Shown piece by piece: positions 34,794 through 48,700 of a DNA stretch of 64,000 nucleotides. Every line of letters starts with the position of its first letter. The first letter of the stretch is position 1. A model generated the notes under the pieces. The model had not been told where the DNA came from and did not search any database. It saw nothing but the letters and a program-made list of their open reading frames with translations. Source of the DNA: Agelaius tricolor. Lineage: Eukaryota; Chordata; Aves; Passeriformes; Icteridae. Position numbers and translations under genes: made by a program. The stretch spans positions 32,060,501 to 32,124,500 of the forward strand of contig JALJCS010000006.1 in the NCBI GenBank assembly GCA_023055355.1. Reading direction: 5' to 3'.

Positions 34794-37700
34794 GAACCAG
34801 TGTATTGCGTCTCATATTGACAGAAAGGACTTAGGTAGTGAAAATGAATTGCAGTATAAGAAAACTACCAACATGCTTCACTGCTTGTCAGAGTGAATAA
34901 AGTACACAAATAGGCCCATGGCTGAGAAAACAAACAAACAAGCAAAATTTCCTGAGAATAATAACTGTGAAGGCTTTGGCCTGGGATGTGAAAATTTCTT
35001 ACATGTTTGTTAGAAACTGCATCTTTAGCAATAGGTAAACTTAAAAATATGGCAGAAGGAGAGAAAAAAAATAGAGCCACATTCATCTACCAAAAATAAT
35101 TGAAATTTGTGATAAAGTAGTACCATTTTCCAACATGTATTATTGTAAGAATGTGATCTGAAACTCCTTTGGTCTCAGTTAGATAAGATTGGAAAGGTGT
35201 TGGTAATGAAAGGAAGAGGAAAGATGCAGTGATGTTTACAGTGGTCTACCACTTCACGATATCCTAATAAGCATAAGCTGGTAAGCATTAGTATTTGCAT
35301 GTGGTGTCTGCTGTGAAGATCAAGGCAGAGAATGTCAGCCAAGGAGTGAGCAGGATTTCAAGGAAAGAAATGAAGATATGGGACATTTAGGGTTGGGGGC
35401 TGCAGGGAGAAGTGAGATATTTTCACAAAGAGATGATAAGTTTGACCTAGTGCCCACTGAAGTCAGTGGAAATGTTGCTATTGACTGGTTCCCTCACCCA
35501 GTGGTGTAGGGTATAATAAATGTGGTCAGCAGGAGTTGCAAGCCTAATACACAGTGAAATCCAGACAACTGTGAACAGGAGTTGAGGAAACACTAGCAGA
35601 TCCACAAATAGTTTCATTGCTGGTATGTACTGCTGCTAAGTAAGGCAAGGATTTTATCCCTGAACTTTCCACCCATGTGGAGAGGAGTTTAAGTGTACAG
35701 CTCTTGTATTTACTGCTGACACACACTATGAGCCACACAGATGGGCTCTTGAAGGCTTTTTTTGCTTTCACATGGTGATGTGGTTGGGATTTTTAACAGC
35801 AAGAGCAATGCACTTCAGCGTGAAAGGAGACTGACATCTGACTATGAAGTGATGATTTTTTTTCTGATGATTATTTAATCAAACAAGAGAACTGAGTGTC
35901 AAACAAGTACCAGCAATTTATCAAGAGACAGTTGTAGAAGGAAGCATTCTCTGAATCATCAATGTGATAATTACCACTGACATTTCCCCAAGGGAAACTG
36001 CATTTTAATTGTTACAAATATAATCACACTTCTACAGAAAAGTGGGAACAGAATTCTTTTGAGGCCTTTTCTGGAAATAGAAATGTCTAAAGTTTCCATA
36101 TGGAAACAATTTGTGATAAGAAATTATTGTGTGCACCAGAATAAATATGTCATCGCAAAGGTTAAACTAGAATACTGGCTACTGCACTCTAATTTCCAGA
36201 AGAAAATATATTTAATAAGAATCTCTGGGTTAAGTCCTGGCCCTGCTGCAACTGCAGCTTTTTTAGCTGGGCTGAAGTTAACTTGAGTTTGGATGTTGAG
36301 GAGAGCAAAGTCTCTGATCCTGCTGATTGAGCAGGAGCAGTCTCCAGCCTGTGTACAGAGGACATTATCTTCATGGCAGCCTAGGGAAGGACTGCTTGAG
36401 TAACACCCAAACACCTCTCAGGGCAAATCTTGGCCATTCAGCCATTCACAGTGGTTGTGGGTAGCACCCCTCAGGCTGGTCTACAACCCACAGACAAAGG
36501 GACCACAAGGGCTGGCAACCCTCAGCAATGGTTAATGACTGTTCACAATGCAGCCACTCTAAGCTTTTTTTTTTTTTTCAAGGGGCAGATCAGAACAAAT
36601 CTGCTAGTTTTTACTTCCCCTCAGCATCTTGTTGCAAACAAAAGCCCTTAGTTATTCATATTCCCCATTTCAATATATCAGGTGTATAAACAGTGGGATT
36701 TTTCCCACTCTTTAGGACTCTAGGAGAGTGAAGTTGTTCAGCATAGACATTACCATTATCACTTTTCAGGTGATAAGGGTGACTATCACTTGTAGCCTGA
36801 TGAAATGAACTGGGTTGATAAAGTATTTGGCCACTACTTGCCAACTACAGCATTGCCTGTATTATTTTGGGTAGCAGTGGTGGCCTGAGGATAAGAGATA
36901 CGTTTTGTAGGACTAGATTGTCTTTTAACTGGACCAGCTGATATGGATGGAAAAAACCTGAAATTTTGTCACAGCAGCAAAGCCTTTGTTTGGTCAGCTG
37001 AAACAATTTACAAAAATCTACTTACAAAAAATTAAATCAGGTGTTTTAGGTGTTTTTATATTCTCTGCAAGCACAGAACAGCAGGGTAGGAGAGGGCTAT
37101 TTAGACTCTCCCTAATAACATAATATAACACGATCACCATCTTGGGCTTCCCAGCCCTTCCATTTCCCCTTCCACTTATTCAGGAGCTGTGCCTCTCTCT
37201 GTATCAGGCAGGTAACAGACAGGTTATTTTAACTAAACTGTGATTTATAGAAAGTTGCAGTCTTGCTGTTCAGAGCTGTTGATTTACCTAACAGATGCTG
37301 AACATCAGCAGATAATACAATCTGATAACTGATCTACAGGATTTAGGATTGCAGCCTGCAAATTTATGAGGGAAAAAAAAAACAACTCCAAAACTGTTCA
37401 GCTAAGAACTATTTGGTTCTACTCCTTTTTCATTAAGGACCTTAGCCCTTCTTCAATTGAAATCAATGGAAATTCAGCTCTAGGTTAAGCAGACACCACT
37501 CAGTAACACTGACAGAGTGATGCCAATTTAGCTTGGGCTGCATTTACTCTATTAGATTGCCCTTCATAGCTAAAACCAAAAGGGATGTTTATGTCCTGTG
37601 TAAAAAATAAAAGGGATTGCACAGAGAAGACAAACAAAAAGTAAAAATACACTAGCTAATCACTTTCTTAGGTGGTTTAAGTGGAAGAAATGGTATATTC

Positions 37701-38540
37701 AGAGTTTTGAATAGTTTAAAAGATCTCAGTGAACTGATTACAGCAAGATCTAAAAAAAAGTTTTATATTATTGAACATGATATAAAAATATAAAAAAATG
37801 CTGAATTTTCACACATTTTAGTCTAATTTTACAATTAGAGATGGCATGTACAAACATTTGATTTGCTATGATTTTTGCATATATACTTTTTGCAGGCAAC
37901 CATCTTGGAAATTGTAGAAAGAATTTAGGTACATGGAGGAAAAAACCCAGTGAAACACATGGAATCAAACCAAACTGAAAACCAACCCCCTCCAAACCCT
38001 CAAACCCAAACAAAGCACTAACCCTCCCTGTCCCAAACCAGCTATTTTTTTAAATGTGTGAGAATAAGACTTAACCTTCTTGCAGATCTATTTTATGATG
38101 TTGATTATCACCAGAGTCTCTTCAGTGATGGATTATACTCATACTGAAAGATACCCTCTTTTCCTTACCCATCATCTCAGTCATTGCTGTGAAGCCATAT
38201 GGATCGTTCCAAGTCCAACTGCAGCTTCTGTGACCTTGTGTTTGCTGTGGGTCTGCAGCAGGCATTGGCTTGTGCTAGCAGTGACAGGGGTTTCCAGCTC
38301 AAGCACTTCACAGGTTCAAGAGTTCTGATCAGGTGAATCCATCCTGTTATCACCAAGTCCTTCTGCTAATGGAAAGGTTACAGCTAGCAAAAAAGGTGTT
38401 CAAAATGAGGTCAGTATTTCACTGTATACAAAGGTGTACAGGTGATGTTAAGTCTCTGCAGTAATGCATGCTGCTTACATTTCACGGACTACTAAAAGCA
38501 CAAAGTACTTTCAATTATGAAAATACTTTTACAATGTTAA
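34794..38540. other. gene desert, part 2: nothing recognised
   Basis: AT-rich and CpG-poor. It contains a C/A-rich low-complexity patch at about 37969-38040. No protein-like frame. Confidence 0.45.
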
Positions 38541-38650
38541 AGCCTTGCAAAATAACCCCAAAACCAAACCAACAAACAAATAAAAAACAAACAAAAAAAC
38601 CCCTAAACCAAACCAACCAACAAACAAAAACAACAGCTACAAAAACCACC
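38541..38650. repeat. A/C-rich low-complexity tract (CAAA/CCAA words)
   Basis: G is almost absent from the + strand here, which is composed of AACC, CAAA and CAAC words. The Lys/Gln/Asn/Thr-rich frame across it is an artefact. Confidence 0.85.
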
Positions 38651-40794
38651 TGAAACTCTGAAGAATTTATCAGGAATTTGCTCACTTCAGACTAAAAAAA
38701 TATTCCAACTTCATACAGCCACTTTTTCCTCAGTCTTGAGATCTTGTTTGCAGGGTAAAGTTGGAAAGCTATGAGATCATTCTCCTATGAAAAAAAATCC
38801 ACTAAGCACTTCATGATGTCAGTTAATTTGACTGATTGCTCTTGATGTGATTTGACATATCAGAGAAGTGTGATTCATGAGCTAACAGGGAAGGACTTTT
38901 TAGCAATTTGTTCCCAACTTAAGATGTGACATCAGTACTCCTTGAAAGTTAATCCCACATACAGTAGGCAACCCATTTTCTAAAGATCCATCTCCATCTA
39001 TATTGTTCCAGCTAATATTCCTTAGTAAGCCTTCAGACTGCTTAAAATTAAAACTTTCTTTTTTTAAAATTATGAACATTTATCTCTCATCAGAGAAGGT
39101 AAGTGCACCTTAGGAGAGACATGAGAGAAAGATTTGTGAGACCTAACAGATTTGTACAAGAGAATCATGACAGGTATTTCATAATGGAAAGATCCTCAGA
39201 AAGATAATTCTTTTGCATACAGATGAGTTTGCTACCTTAGCAGATGTTCACCTTTTAAATAAAAATAAGCTTTTAAGAGATCCTCTGAAATGTCACAGTT
39301 ATCCCCATTACTAAAAGATATCTTGATTTACACTATTAGAGTTGTTGAAATATTACTAAGCAATAGGTTCTGAAAGCTGTACCTTACCTGACCCACAAGA
39401 CATTTAATTAATTCCATATTTTCATTGTAGACACTGCAATTAAAATAATTCTTGACTACCTCATGGAATTTTAAACATTTTCAAGAAATGAATTGAATAC
39501 AAGATAGTGTGTGTGCAATTCTGCAACTTGGTCTCCCAGCTGTGCAATAAATTGCTGGGAGAAACAATTAGTGTAGAGTCATTTGTTAGAGAATGAACCA
39601 AAAATGTATCTAAAAATGCCAGTACTAAATGTACTGACAATTAAGAGCAAATTACTTAGCAAAGATGCCATGTGTTCATACGTTGCTTCAGCTACATGCA
39701 TTTGATGTCTAGCACCACATTTTTGTTTAAGACATAATTGCACATTTTGTCCAGTTTTGTATCTGTACTGAAACAGGGTGATATGATGCCAACACTTTTC
39801 AGGCAGGACTCCCTGGTGACTCCAGTCATCACCATACCTTTTCATTCCAGGGGCAAAAATATTTTTAATTAAATGTGACGCAGGCCTTTCTCATTCCTGT
39901 CGATTATTTTTCCCTTGCCCCACAGAAAGTTTCATAGGGCAACAGAATGAGAAATGGAAATGGCTTAATGTAGAATTGATGCTACATGAAAAGATCTCTC
40001 AGGGGAATCTGTAAGTCTGTCATTGCCCAATCAACTAAAAACTGGATGAGACAAAGCATTTAGTAACCCTTTGCAGAAGATATTCCTGCATTGGTCAGGA
40101 CTTTTAGGATGACCTACTGGCTCTCAAGCTCACACTACTCAGGAGAAGAATTTGTGATGAGTCATTCATTACATGTTTCAATTAAAGTGCCAAGACAGAC
40201 TCACAAAATTTGGCTTCACAGCACACAGAAATCACTTCATTTCCCCCCACCATACAAAGATAATTTGATAGTATTTAAGTTTACATTTTTCAGATGTGCT
40301 CGAGTAACCAGGAACTGACCCCCTCCCCTTAAATAAGGACATAATGTATTTCTGTGACTGAAATTGCTTCTTTCTTTGAAGTCTCAGGAACAGATAACAC
40401 ACTGAGAGAGGCCATTGGCAATGTTTCACCATCAACATTTTACAAGATACAGCTTTATTCTCCCACAGACTGCTAAGAGCAATGTGCTCCCACTTACCTG
40501 AACTACAGTATGAATTAACTGCATTTCAGAATGAAGCTGAAATCAAGTTGAAATATGGAGACACAAAGGAAGAACAATATTCATACAAAGTTAATATAAA
40601 TGTGACCTAACTTTTCAAGCAATACTACACTAGAAATACATCCTTCAAATCAAGAAAACTATTTGTAGAACAATAAACCTGTTGCACTTTCGTCACATTT
40701 CAGTCTTCTTTCAAGATAGCTTAATTCACTCCTTCCATATTGGTTTTGAATTTTCTTGCTCTTGGGTCTGGCATTCTGTTTCCCTTTGCCAAGA
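38651..40794. other. gene desert, nothing recognised
   Basis: AT-rich spacer before the CR1 remnant. No gene signature. Confidence 0.45.
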
Positions 40795-41335
40795 AGGATT
40801 GGGTTAGAGATCAGCCAGGTGAGCTTGACATCCAGAAGTCCATGGGCCCTGACAGGATGCATCCAGGAGTGTTGAGAGAGTTGACAGACACCACAGCTAG
40901 GCTGCTCATGGTCATCTTTGAAGGGTCATGATGATCAGGAGAGGTTCCTGAGGACTGGAAGAAAGCAAATGTTACTCCAGAATGAGGACCCAGGAAACTA
41001 CTGGCCAGTCAGCCTTACCTCAATTCCTGGAAAGGTGCTGGAATGCCTCAACATGTGTAACCCTATCCACATGAATGACAGGAGGATGATCAGGAGTAGT
41101 CAGCATGGATTCACTGAAGGTAAATCATGCTTGACCAACCTGATTACCTTCCATGATGAAGAAAGTGGATGGATGAAGGGAGAGCAGTGGATATGGTCTA
41201 CCTTGACTTCAGCAAGGCTGGGATGCCTCTGTTTAAGCAGGGTTTAAGCATGTTTAAGCAGGGTGCTTGTACCTGATGACCCACAGTGGTTCCTTCCAAC
41301 CTTACTAGTTCTGTGATTCTCTGTGACTCTGTTTT
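40795..41335 (+). mobile_element. CR1 LINE remnant, 5'-truncated and internally deleted
   Basis: Translation in shifting frames gives CR1 reverse-transcriptase wording: GELDIQKSMGPDRMHPGVLR, then EVPEDWKKANVTP, NYWPVSLTSIPGKVLE, QHGFTEGKSCLTNLI and VYLDFSKA, which is the start of the catalytic region. Within about 40 bases of that motif the sequence jumps to the CR1 3' end (GGTTCCTTCCAACCTT..TTCTGTGATTCT). Most of the reverse transcriptase downstream of this point is therefore deleted. Frames are broken by indels, so this is a dead copy. CR1 is the dominant LINE of birds and other sauropsids, which supports the organism assignment. Confidence 0.9.
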
Positions 41336-43589
41336 GGATTACAATGAATGAGAACTACTGGGTCATGCAAACAAGACTGTTAAACAGGAGTGACAAACAA
41401 ATGACTTAATAGCACTTCACAGTTAAAAAAGCAGGGAAGAGATATTTTTTAGCACTTATAGCCGAGAAGCAACTTCTCTTTGACAATCATTTTTCTGTAC
41501 ATGCTAAATTCTCGGTGCTTTTTTAATGGTAAATCTGGACAATGGGCTGGGAATTTGTTAAAAAGGATCCAGAAGAACACACACTTCCAGCCCTGGTGAC
41601 AAATCTCTGAGGTTTATCACTTCAAGTTATGTCAGATTAAAACATTTGTATTGTTCATATTGAACGAGTATATTATCTGTAGATCTATATAATAATTTGT
41701 AAATATCATGCATTTAAAGAGAATATAAAGAATATCCTTACCCGCTGATATTAATTTATTCTATATTGGTAGGTCATACCATATCTTCAGGTGAGATTGA
41801 TTGGTAACATAATCCATCAGAGAGCTAAACCAGTTTGTCACTGAATAGGTTCATTTCTTCCCACTCACAGCTTTTCATTTCAGTTTGTAGAAGCTGCAAA
41901 TTTTTTTACCACCCTGAAAGAAATATAAGCATTATTATCCTTATCTTCACGGAGTCTGAAATTTCCAGAAATCTTGGCAGAATAAGGCATAATGTCTTGT
42001 AGATATGTCAGTTCACTCCAGTCCTCTTTCCTAATAGACTTGCATTTTGGACACTGAAACAGAGGAGTGTGGTGGGGAAATGGGAAAAAGATAAACTTCC
42101 TTTATCTCTGAAATTTTTTTTCTGGCTAAAAAAGTTGGCAATTTTAAAGTCAATGAATAGAGTTAGCCTTAGCCTCCCAACTACATAAACTTCTTCTGTC
42201 CTGTTATTCCACTCCAACCAACACTTTAATCCACTTTTCTGCAAGGAAGTAATGTTATCCAAATTTTTTATTTCCCATACAATGGGGACTTCTTTGCTCC
42301 TTGATTTTTTTCTTGCCATCCTTCCTTTTTCAACTTACTAATTTCAAGAGCACCCATCTTTCTTGGATTTTCTCTTATTGCCCTTTCACTATCTCCTTTG
42401 GTCAGTTTTCATTTTCCCATTTCCCTGTCCCTGAGGACATAAGCACGCTCAGGGACAGTCCTATTCCTGAACCTATAGCTGCAGATGTCTGTGTGGATAC
42501 TTTCTGCTCCAGAAGTTCCTTTTCTCTAAGCTGTCTAAGGACCACTCCATGTCCTTAAACCCTTGCTTATTCTCAAGTCTTTCTTACTAATTGTTTCCAA
42601 AGCTACCTAGCTACCTGTTTTTCACCCTCTCCTGTCCTAGTTAATTTTGCATTCAGCCTTACTGTCTTTTCCTTTTTTCTTTTCTCTGGTTTTAAAATAT
42701 CTTCTTCTGGCAATTATCTTCTTCTGGGAATCTGCAGCAGGCAGATAATTTCTTCTTTCTGTTGTCTATTGTCTTCCTTTCAAACCCCAAGTATGCTTCA
42801 GACTCCTCATTCAAGTTTAGAAAGATCCTATCCCTGTCTTTAGTCATGTTTCATCTCACACTCTTCTCAATTTCTACCATTGCAGTTGGTGTCAACAGAG
42901 AAGGACTTGACCAAAACTTCTTGATCTTTCTTTGTGAATGCAAGTATTCTGACACATTTTCAAATGCAGGGAACACCTTCCTCTTGCCAGACTCCTCATT
43001 CTCTATTCTCATTCAAGTTTTTTATTTTTCCTTTGAAGGATCATTTGTTTCTTCTGGGCCAGCAGTCTGTGAATCCTTTCTGCCCTGGGCAACTGCCTTA
43101 GATTTTTTTTCTCTATTTATTACATTTTGAAAATAGTGCTCTAATTCAGTCAGCAATGCAAGGCTCTCTGCCATTTTATTGTCAGGACAATGCAGTGGTT
43201 CCTATTTAAATATATAATGCAATTATATTAATACACATATTAAAATCAACCAATTTTGGCATGGCTATATTAAAATATGATCCAGATTTGCCATTTATTA
43301 CTTTTTCCAGTGAAAAATATTTTTCTGTGATAGCTGGCAAATAAACTTTTTCTCCTGTTGAAAAGTGCATATATTTAGGTTTCCTCTGTTTATTGAAGAA
43401 AGTATTAAGACCTGTTTTGATTGTGATCTATAAATGAGTATGGATATTTTAATATAAGTGAGTGCTTTAGACCATCAGATACGGTGATATTCAACATCTA
43501 GAAGGCGAATATATACAAATTAGGATGGGAGGTAAGATTCAGTCTTTAAAGAGTGAGAGTAATTGGGCTTTGGAATACCTTTAATAGGT
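41336..43589. other. gene desert, nothing recognised
   Basis: AT-rich. T/C-rich on the + strand from about 42280 to 43130, with small local duplications near 42700-42740. No protein-like frame. Confidence 0.45.
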
Positions 43590-43745
43590 GTACAAAGAAT
43601 AGTCTCTATTTAAAACCTTTAAACCAACACTGGATATGTTCCTAAAGTACCTAGCTCAGACAGAAGTTCTGAGCTTAACACAGGGATTCCCGGATTGGTC
43701 ATAACAGACCAGTCAAGACGGTCATCCTTAAAGTCTGTGAGCAAA
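43590..43745 (+). mobile_element. ancient CR1/L3-like LINE 3' end
   Basis: The order of words follows the 3' end of old amniote CR1/L3 elements: an AACACTGGATATGTTCCTAAA-type word, a GAGCTTAACACAGGGATT word, GACCAGTCAAGACGGTCATCC and CTTAAAGTCTGTGA. It is more diverged than the other two CR1 pieces. Identification is from memory of consensus wording and not from a search. Confidence 0.45.
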
Positions 43746-44880
43746 GGCTTGGTCCCATTCAAGTAATTGACAACATCCCTTATTTCAGCAGGGTCAAGAG
43801 TTTAACCTGAGCATGTATGAAAAATAGGATGAGTGGCGGGCAGACAACACCCAGACCTTCCTCTGCCCTTCAGTTCTCCTGGGCTTGTGGTGGAGGCCTC
43901 ATGCCATCAACAGTTTCACATGGTTCTCACAAGCACTGATTTATCAAGTGAAATGATGGCTGTAAGTGTTTTAAATTGCACGTCCTATTTTCTTGCCTTG
44001 CAGAATAGCAATGGGGTTTGAAACATGCAATGGGGTTTAGGATAAGCAAGTACTTTGCAGAGCTGAGGTAAACATATTACACCAGTTGGTTAACAAGGTG
44101 GTTATTTTCTTGTTAATGAAGGAGAGGAGAGGGTATTTTTATTTTGTTTGTCAGGTTAGATTTCCTGAGAGGTTACATCATGTGAAAGAAACCTTTCAAC
44201 TCTTTCATGCTGCAGCAGAATTTTATGCAGTGTTCTGGCCTTCCCATGAGGGCAGAAACATATTTCTGAGTGCAATAACCCTGCATTGAAAGTCTACTGC
44301 CTGCCAATTCTGAAAACTAAAATTCTCTATATAGCAGCCCAGGCTTCTTGCCACAATCTCACCTTGAAGTGTTGGCTTCAAGATGTGCTTGTTTTTCACC
44401 ACATCACTGAGAAGAACACTGTTGAGTTTTGGCCTCTTTGCATGTACCTACCAAATTCAAAGTAGGTTGGATTTTGAGACTAGACATATGCAAATCCAGA
44501 GGAGTGGTGAGGAGGAGTTATTTTTATTTTGGAAACTAAAATGCCTCTGAGGACCTGCACCTTTGATTCTGGGAACAAAGCTAAAAACACTGGCTGACTA
44601 ATTCAATGTGCATCTCCTTGAATAGCCATCAGACTGTAGCATCATGGATGGTTATCATTAAAAAGAAAAGTAGACAATGAATGCTCTACTGAGAAATGTG
44701 TTTGAATTATTTTAATAAATTATGCAGGGTTTTTTAATGTAGGTGATCATCTGGCAAAGGTTAGGTTGAGCCCATCACTCATCTCACTTGTGACCTGTCA
44801 AGCACATTAAAATACAAACATCTACTAGTAAGAAGCTAATGCCTTAGACTACAGCATCTCCTCACCTTCCTGCTACTCTG
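43746..44880. other. gene desert, nothing recognised
   Basis: AT-rich spacer. Open frames up to about 70 codons without recognisable similarity. Confidence 0.4.
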
Positions 44881-45060
44881 AAGTTCCCAAATGAAATACC
44901 AGGTCATTTTCAATAATGACCACACAATCAAACGATCAACTATAATTAAAACAAGAGATTAATCATTTTTGCCTGCGTCTGCACTCCTGCTTGCACACTG
45001 TCCACATGCCACTATATAATTAAGCACCTAACTGCCTCTTTTTCTGAATCCAGCATTTCT
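44881..45060. promoter_or_regulatory. candidate enhancer, ATTA/GATCAA-rich
   Basis: AATAATGACC, AATCAAACGATCAA, ATAATTAAAAC and GATTAATCA words lie within about 60 bases (44910-44968). Homeodomain- and PBX-like cores are dense here compared with the surrounding desert. Inferred only. Confidence 0.22.
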
Positions 45061-45529
45061 TTCTTTATATCTCCCTCTTACCCATCCTGACTTGCATGTT
45101 AATATCAGATTGGAAAACGGCAGAGAACCAGGATCTGCTCCCACAGAAGCCAACAGCAAAACTCACACTGGCTCCAAAGCTTACTTCCCCCATGTGTGCA
45201 TGTTTACCTGCTCATGGCTTCACATAAAGATATTTTCCCTAAAAACTTCATTATGTCTCATTTAAAGGAAAAACCCCACAACTAATAAAATGGTCTTTGT
45301 TGCATATCAGCACATTCTCTTCTCTTTAATAAAAGATTAAGAATCCATTGACCTCAAAACTGTCAAATCGCATCCAGAATAACAGTGCCTAATGCTTAAA
45401 GCTGGCTTATAAAATGTGAGAGGACAGATAAACTGTCTTTTCCCTTGGGTTGTCTCTTTTTCTTTTGCTTTCCTTTTCAAATGACCCTCCCCAAATAATA
45501 GAACAGCGGTTTATGTTTCAAATGTACCA
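45061..45529. other. gene desert, nothing recognised
   Basis: No gene, RNA or repeat signature. Confidence 0.4.
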
Positions 45530-45740
45530 TATGGCATGATGTGAGTGCAGTTTAATTACACATTAGCATATTCTTACAACAAGGGTTGGCTGTTTAAAGC
45601 AGCTTGACAAAACAGGAATTAAAAAATTTGAATCAACACTTTTGGAGTAAATATGTTTTAGTTATTATGACAATTTTTATTAAAACTGTAACTGTGTGAT
45701 GATCTCACTAAACTTTGACAGTGTGAGATTGTGAAACAGC
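45530..45740. promoter_or_regulatory. candidate enhancer, TTTAATTA/TTATTAAA-rich
   Basis: TTTAATTA at 45551-45558, ATTAGCAT, TTATTATGAC and TTTTTATTAAAAC words lie in a stretch without microsatellites. Its texture resembles conserved non-coding DNA, but no conservation could be tested. Confidence 0.22.
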
Positions 45741-48700
45741 AAGAAAAAACTAAACCACCCATTTTCTGCTTGGGATTTTAACTATTATATTAAGGACCAT
45801 TGAAATATATGAATGACAGCAACTTACAGCTTCCTGTGATTACCTGATTTTCACTCTTTCTTCAAATTTAGAGGTAAAAGATAAGAAAAAACAATGATAA
45901 GGTCAATATTCCTTTAAACTGAAAAGTAGTGAAATTTGCTGGTCAAGATTTACCCTGCTTTCTGTCTCATTAAGAACGTTTCTTTACTGATACATTTAAC
46001 CATCCTTGTGCTGTCCTCAGCACTTGTGGATGATCAATGGCATCATTTGGTGTCTTAAGAAGAAGGAAGCAATTAGCAGCAAATTTATATGAAAGATTTC
46101 TCTGAACATGAACCCTCTCCTACACTCTGCCTTCTCTCCTATTATTTCCTCTACTGTTGCCAAAGAATCACATTTTAAATTGCCTTTTAAACAAAACAAA
46201 CTAAAAAATACCTACACAGACTCTCTCTAAACAGACTCTCACCTACTGCCCTCAGATGGTGCTGGGAACATGGTTGTATTTGTTGACTAAAAAAACAGTT
46301 TTGGACATTTTTGCAAATGTTTAGACATGAGTTTCATGGAATTATTTGTGCTGATAATCACTCATACAAATAATTTTTTGCAGGCTCAGACCCAACATTT
46401 GTTAAGTTGTCCAGATCTTCCCTGTACTGACATTTCAACTTCCCAGTGTTCAGTGAAGTAAGGGCATTCCCCAAACATGCTCCTGCAATCATTTATCAGC
46501 GATATTTTCCTCACAGTTTGTCTTGAATTGTTTTTATTTTACTTCCCATGGGTAAAATTCTTGGTTCTCTATGGTCTGGATAAAGCCTATGTATCCCTGA
46601 AGCCTACAGAAGAGGGATTATGTCGAATTCATACCATGCATTGGCTGGGTGCTGGCTCCATGCACATGGATGAATGGCATCCATGTCAAATTTTTAATCT
46701 CCCCAGAATGCTCTCTATAGTGATAAAAACAACTCATGTTTCATGGAGATTGGTGGACAGGCAACATCTGATCAGGCTTTTCCCATCATTTGCTGCAGCC
46801 ACTGTAGGGCTGAATGTTATCTCTGGAGAATTTTTAAAAAATATAAAAGGAGCATTCGAGAGTGTGTCAGTTAAATGTATATCTAATCCAATTTGTGGGA
46901 TAATTTCTATTTTAAGAAAAATAGATTTTAGGCCCGATTTTAGCCTTGGTTAATTTTCTGTAAGGAAAATAAAAGCTACATTTTTTGTATGAGATGTACA
47001 AAAATAATACACTTTCCACTGGTAAGCTGTGTGGGAAGAGCACTGCTGCTGGAAAGAGTTGTGAGGTCAGGAATAGCCAGCCATTTTATCATGATCTCTG
47101 TGATGGATGATTTTGGTCCTAGTTACAGAACTTCACCATTCAGAAATTGTTCTTCTCTCAGTCCTCCACATGAATGGAAGTGTACAGTGCACAGTAAAGT
47201 GCGTTTGTTTCCCCAAACCAAAGTGCAAATCATTACTCTCCACATGCAGAAGTCTCCTTGAGAGTGATCTTCTCTCTTGCCATATGTACTTGGGGGTTCT
47301 GACCTTTCATATGGTCCATGCATGGCATGATGAGCAGGGTCGAGGCAGTTTGTTAGGCAGGGATGGAGATGATCTGAAACCACAGGACCAAGGCTCAGCC
47401 TCTGCTGGCAGAGAAAGCAGAGAAGGAAGAAGAATCTCCCTGAAAGGTGAGAAAGCATGAGGGCAAAGCCTGCAGCCCGCAAGGCAGAGGTGCTGTGTGT
47501 TTCTCAGCAGTCTCAGTCTCACTCCTGTCCTGGGGGCAGCAGCCAGCTTGGCTCTGGCATTAATTGCAGACAGCAGGGCTGTTGCATTGGCCTCTGCTAT
47601 TTGCTGTCCTCCTTTCCTGGTGCCTGGAGACAGATTTGGTTAAGATGTTTATCCCCACTCAACTGAAAAGGTACCCATAAAAAGCACAAGTAAAATCCTC
47701 TCTTTACATGTTTCCCCTTTGGTAGCATGTTGCAGTCTCCCTCAGAGGACACTGGCAGGAAGCACAGGGAGGATGAGAGGGTGAGGGAAGGATGGGGTTT
47801 CTCTCACCCTAAGAGAGAGGGGCAGTGCACTGCCAGATGGGAACATAAAAAAGTGGGGTAAAATGGGCAGGATTTTCTGGCAGACTTTGGGAAAGGACTG
47901 GATGCTTTGGATTATATTAGAAACAGAGCTAGAAAGGTGGTGGCAGCAAGTAGTGTAGAAAAGAAAAAGATGGAAAGAACTTCCTGAAAGGCAAAGATAC
48001 AAGGACAGGCAACAAGAGAGATGGAGCGTGACTGGAAGCAATGTAAGAAAAGGAGGAAAAAGTGCAGGGAGGGGAAAAAGGGAAAGCTATCTTTGGATTG
48101 GGAAGGTCTGTTCTCATACAGGCTCAAGAACAGCTGCACAGACAGGAAGCAATGCCAGCCTCCAGTCCCCACCTCTGGCCACATCTGCCGGGCATTGACA
48201 AACCTCCCTATTCTTTTAGGTATTCATCACCAGAGGTGGTAAGATGAGCAAACATGTGTATTCCCTCTCCTCCTTCACACCAGAGAAGAGGAAACTCTTC
48301 CATACACTTGATTTATTCAGGTAGGCCAAAGTGTTGAGATCAACCAGCTGCATTACTAGTAGTTCAACTAAACAAACTTTTATATCGGGACAACTTTGAA
48401 AACAGACTGTGCAGTTTGGCATATTCAAAGTTGAAAGCAGGATTTCAGTTTTGCAGTGTATTTCTGAGACTTTTTCTCACAACAGAAGAAATTTCACAAA
48501 GTCCATTTTTACTGAAGGACATTAGAAGCAGCTAAATCTGAACCAAAAAAGAAAAATCAGAACTTGTCCAGCACTAGCTGACACATGTCTGAATATTTGC
48601 AGATGAAATGTGTCTGCTCCCTAAAACAAAGATGAATTTGGGGCTGAAGATTTTGCTTCATCCAGTCTCTTCTAAATGGCTCTTTTGGTGATGTAAGTTA

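Noticed and set aside
46477..46953. 158-codon frame in the gene desert
   Set aside because: A frame of about this length is expected once by chance in roughly 48 kb read in six frames. It has no domain and no promoter or splice context.
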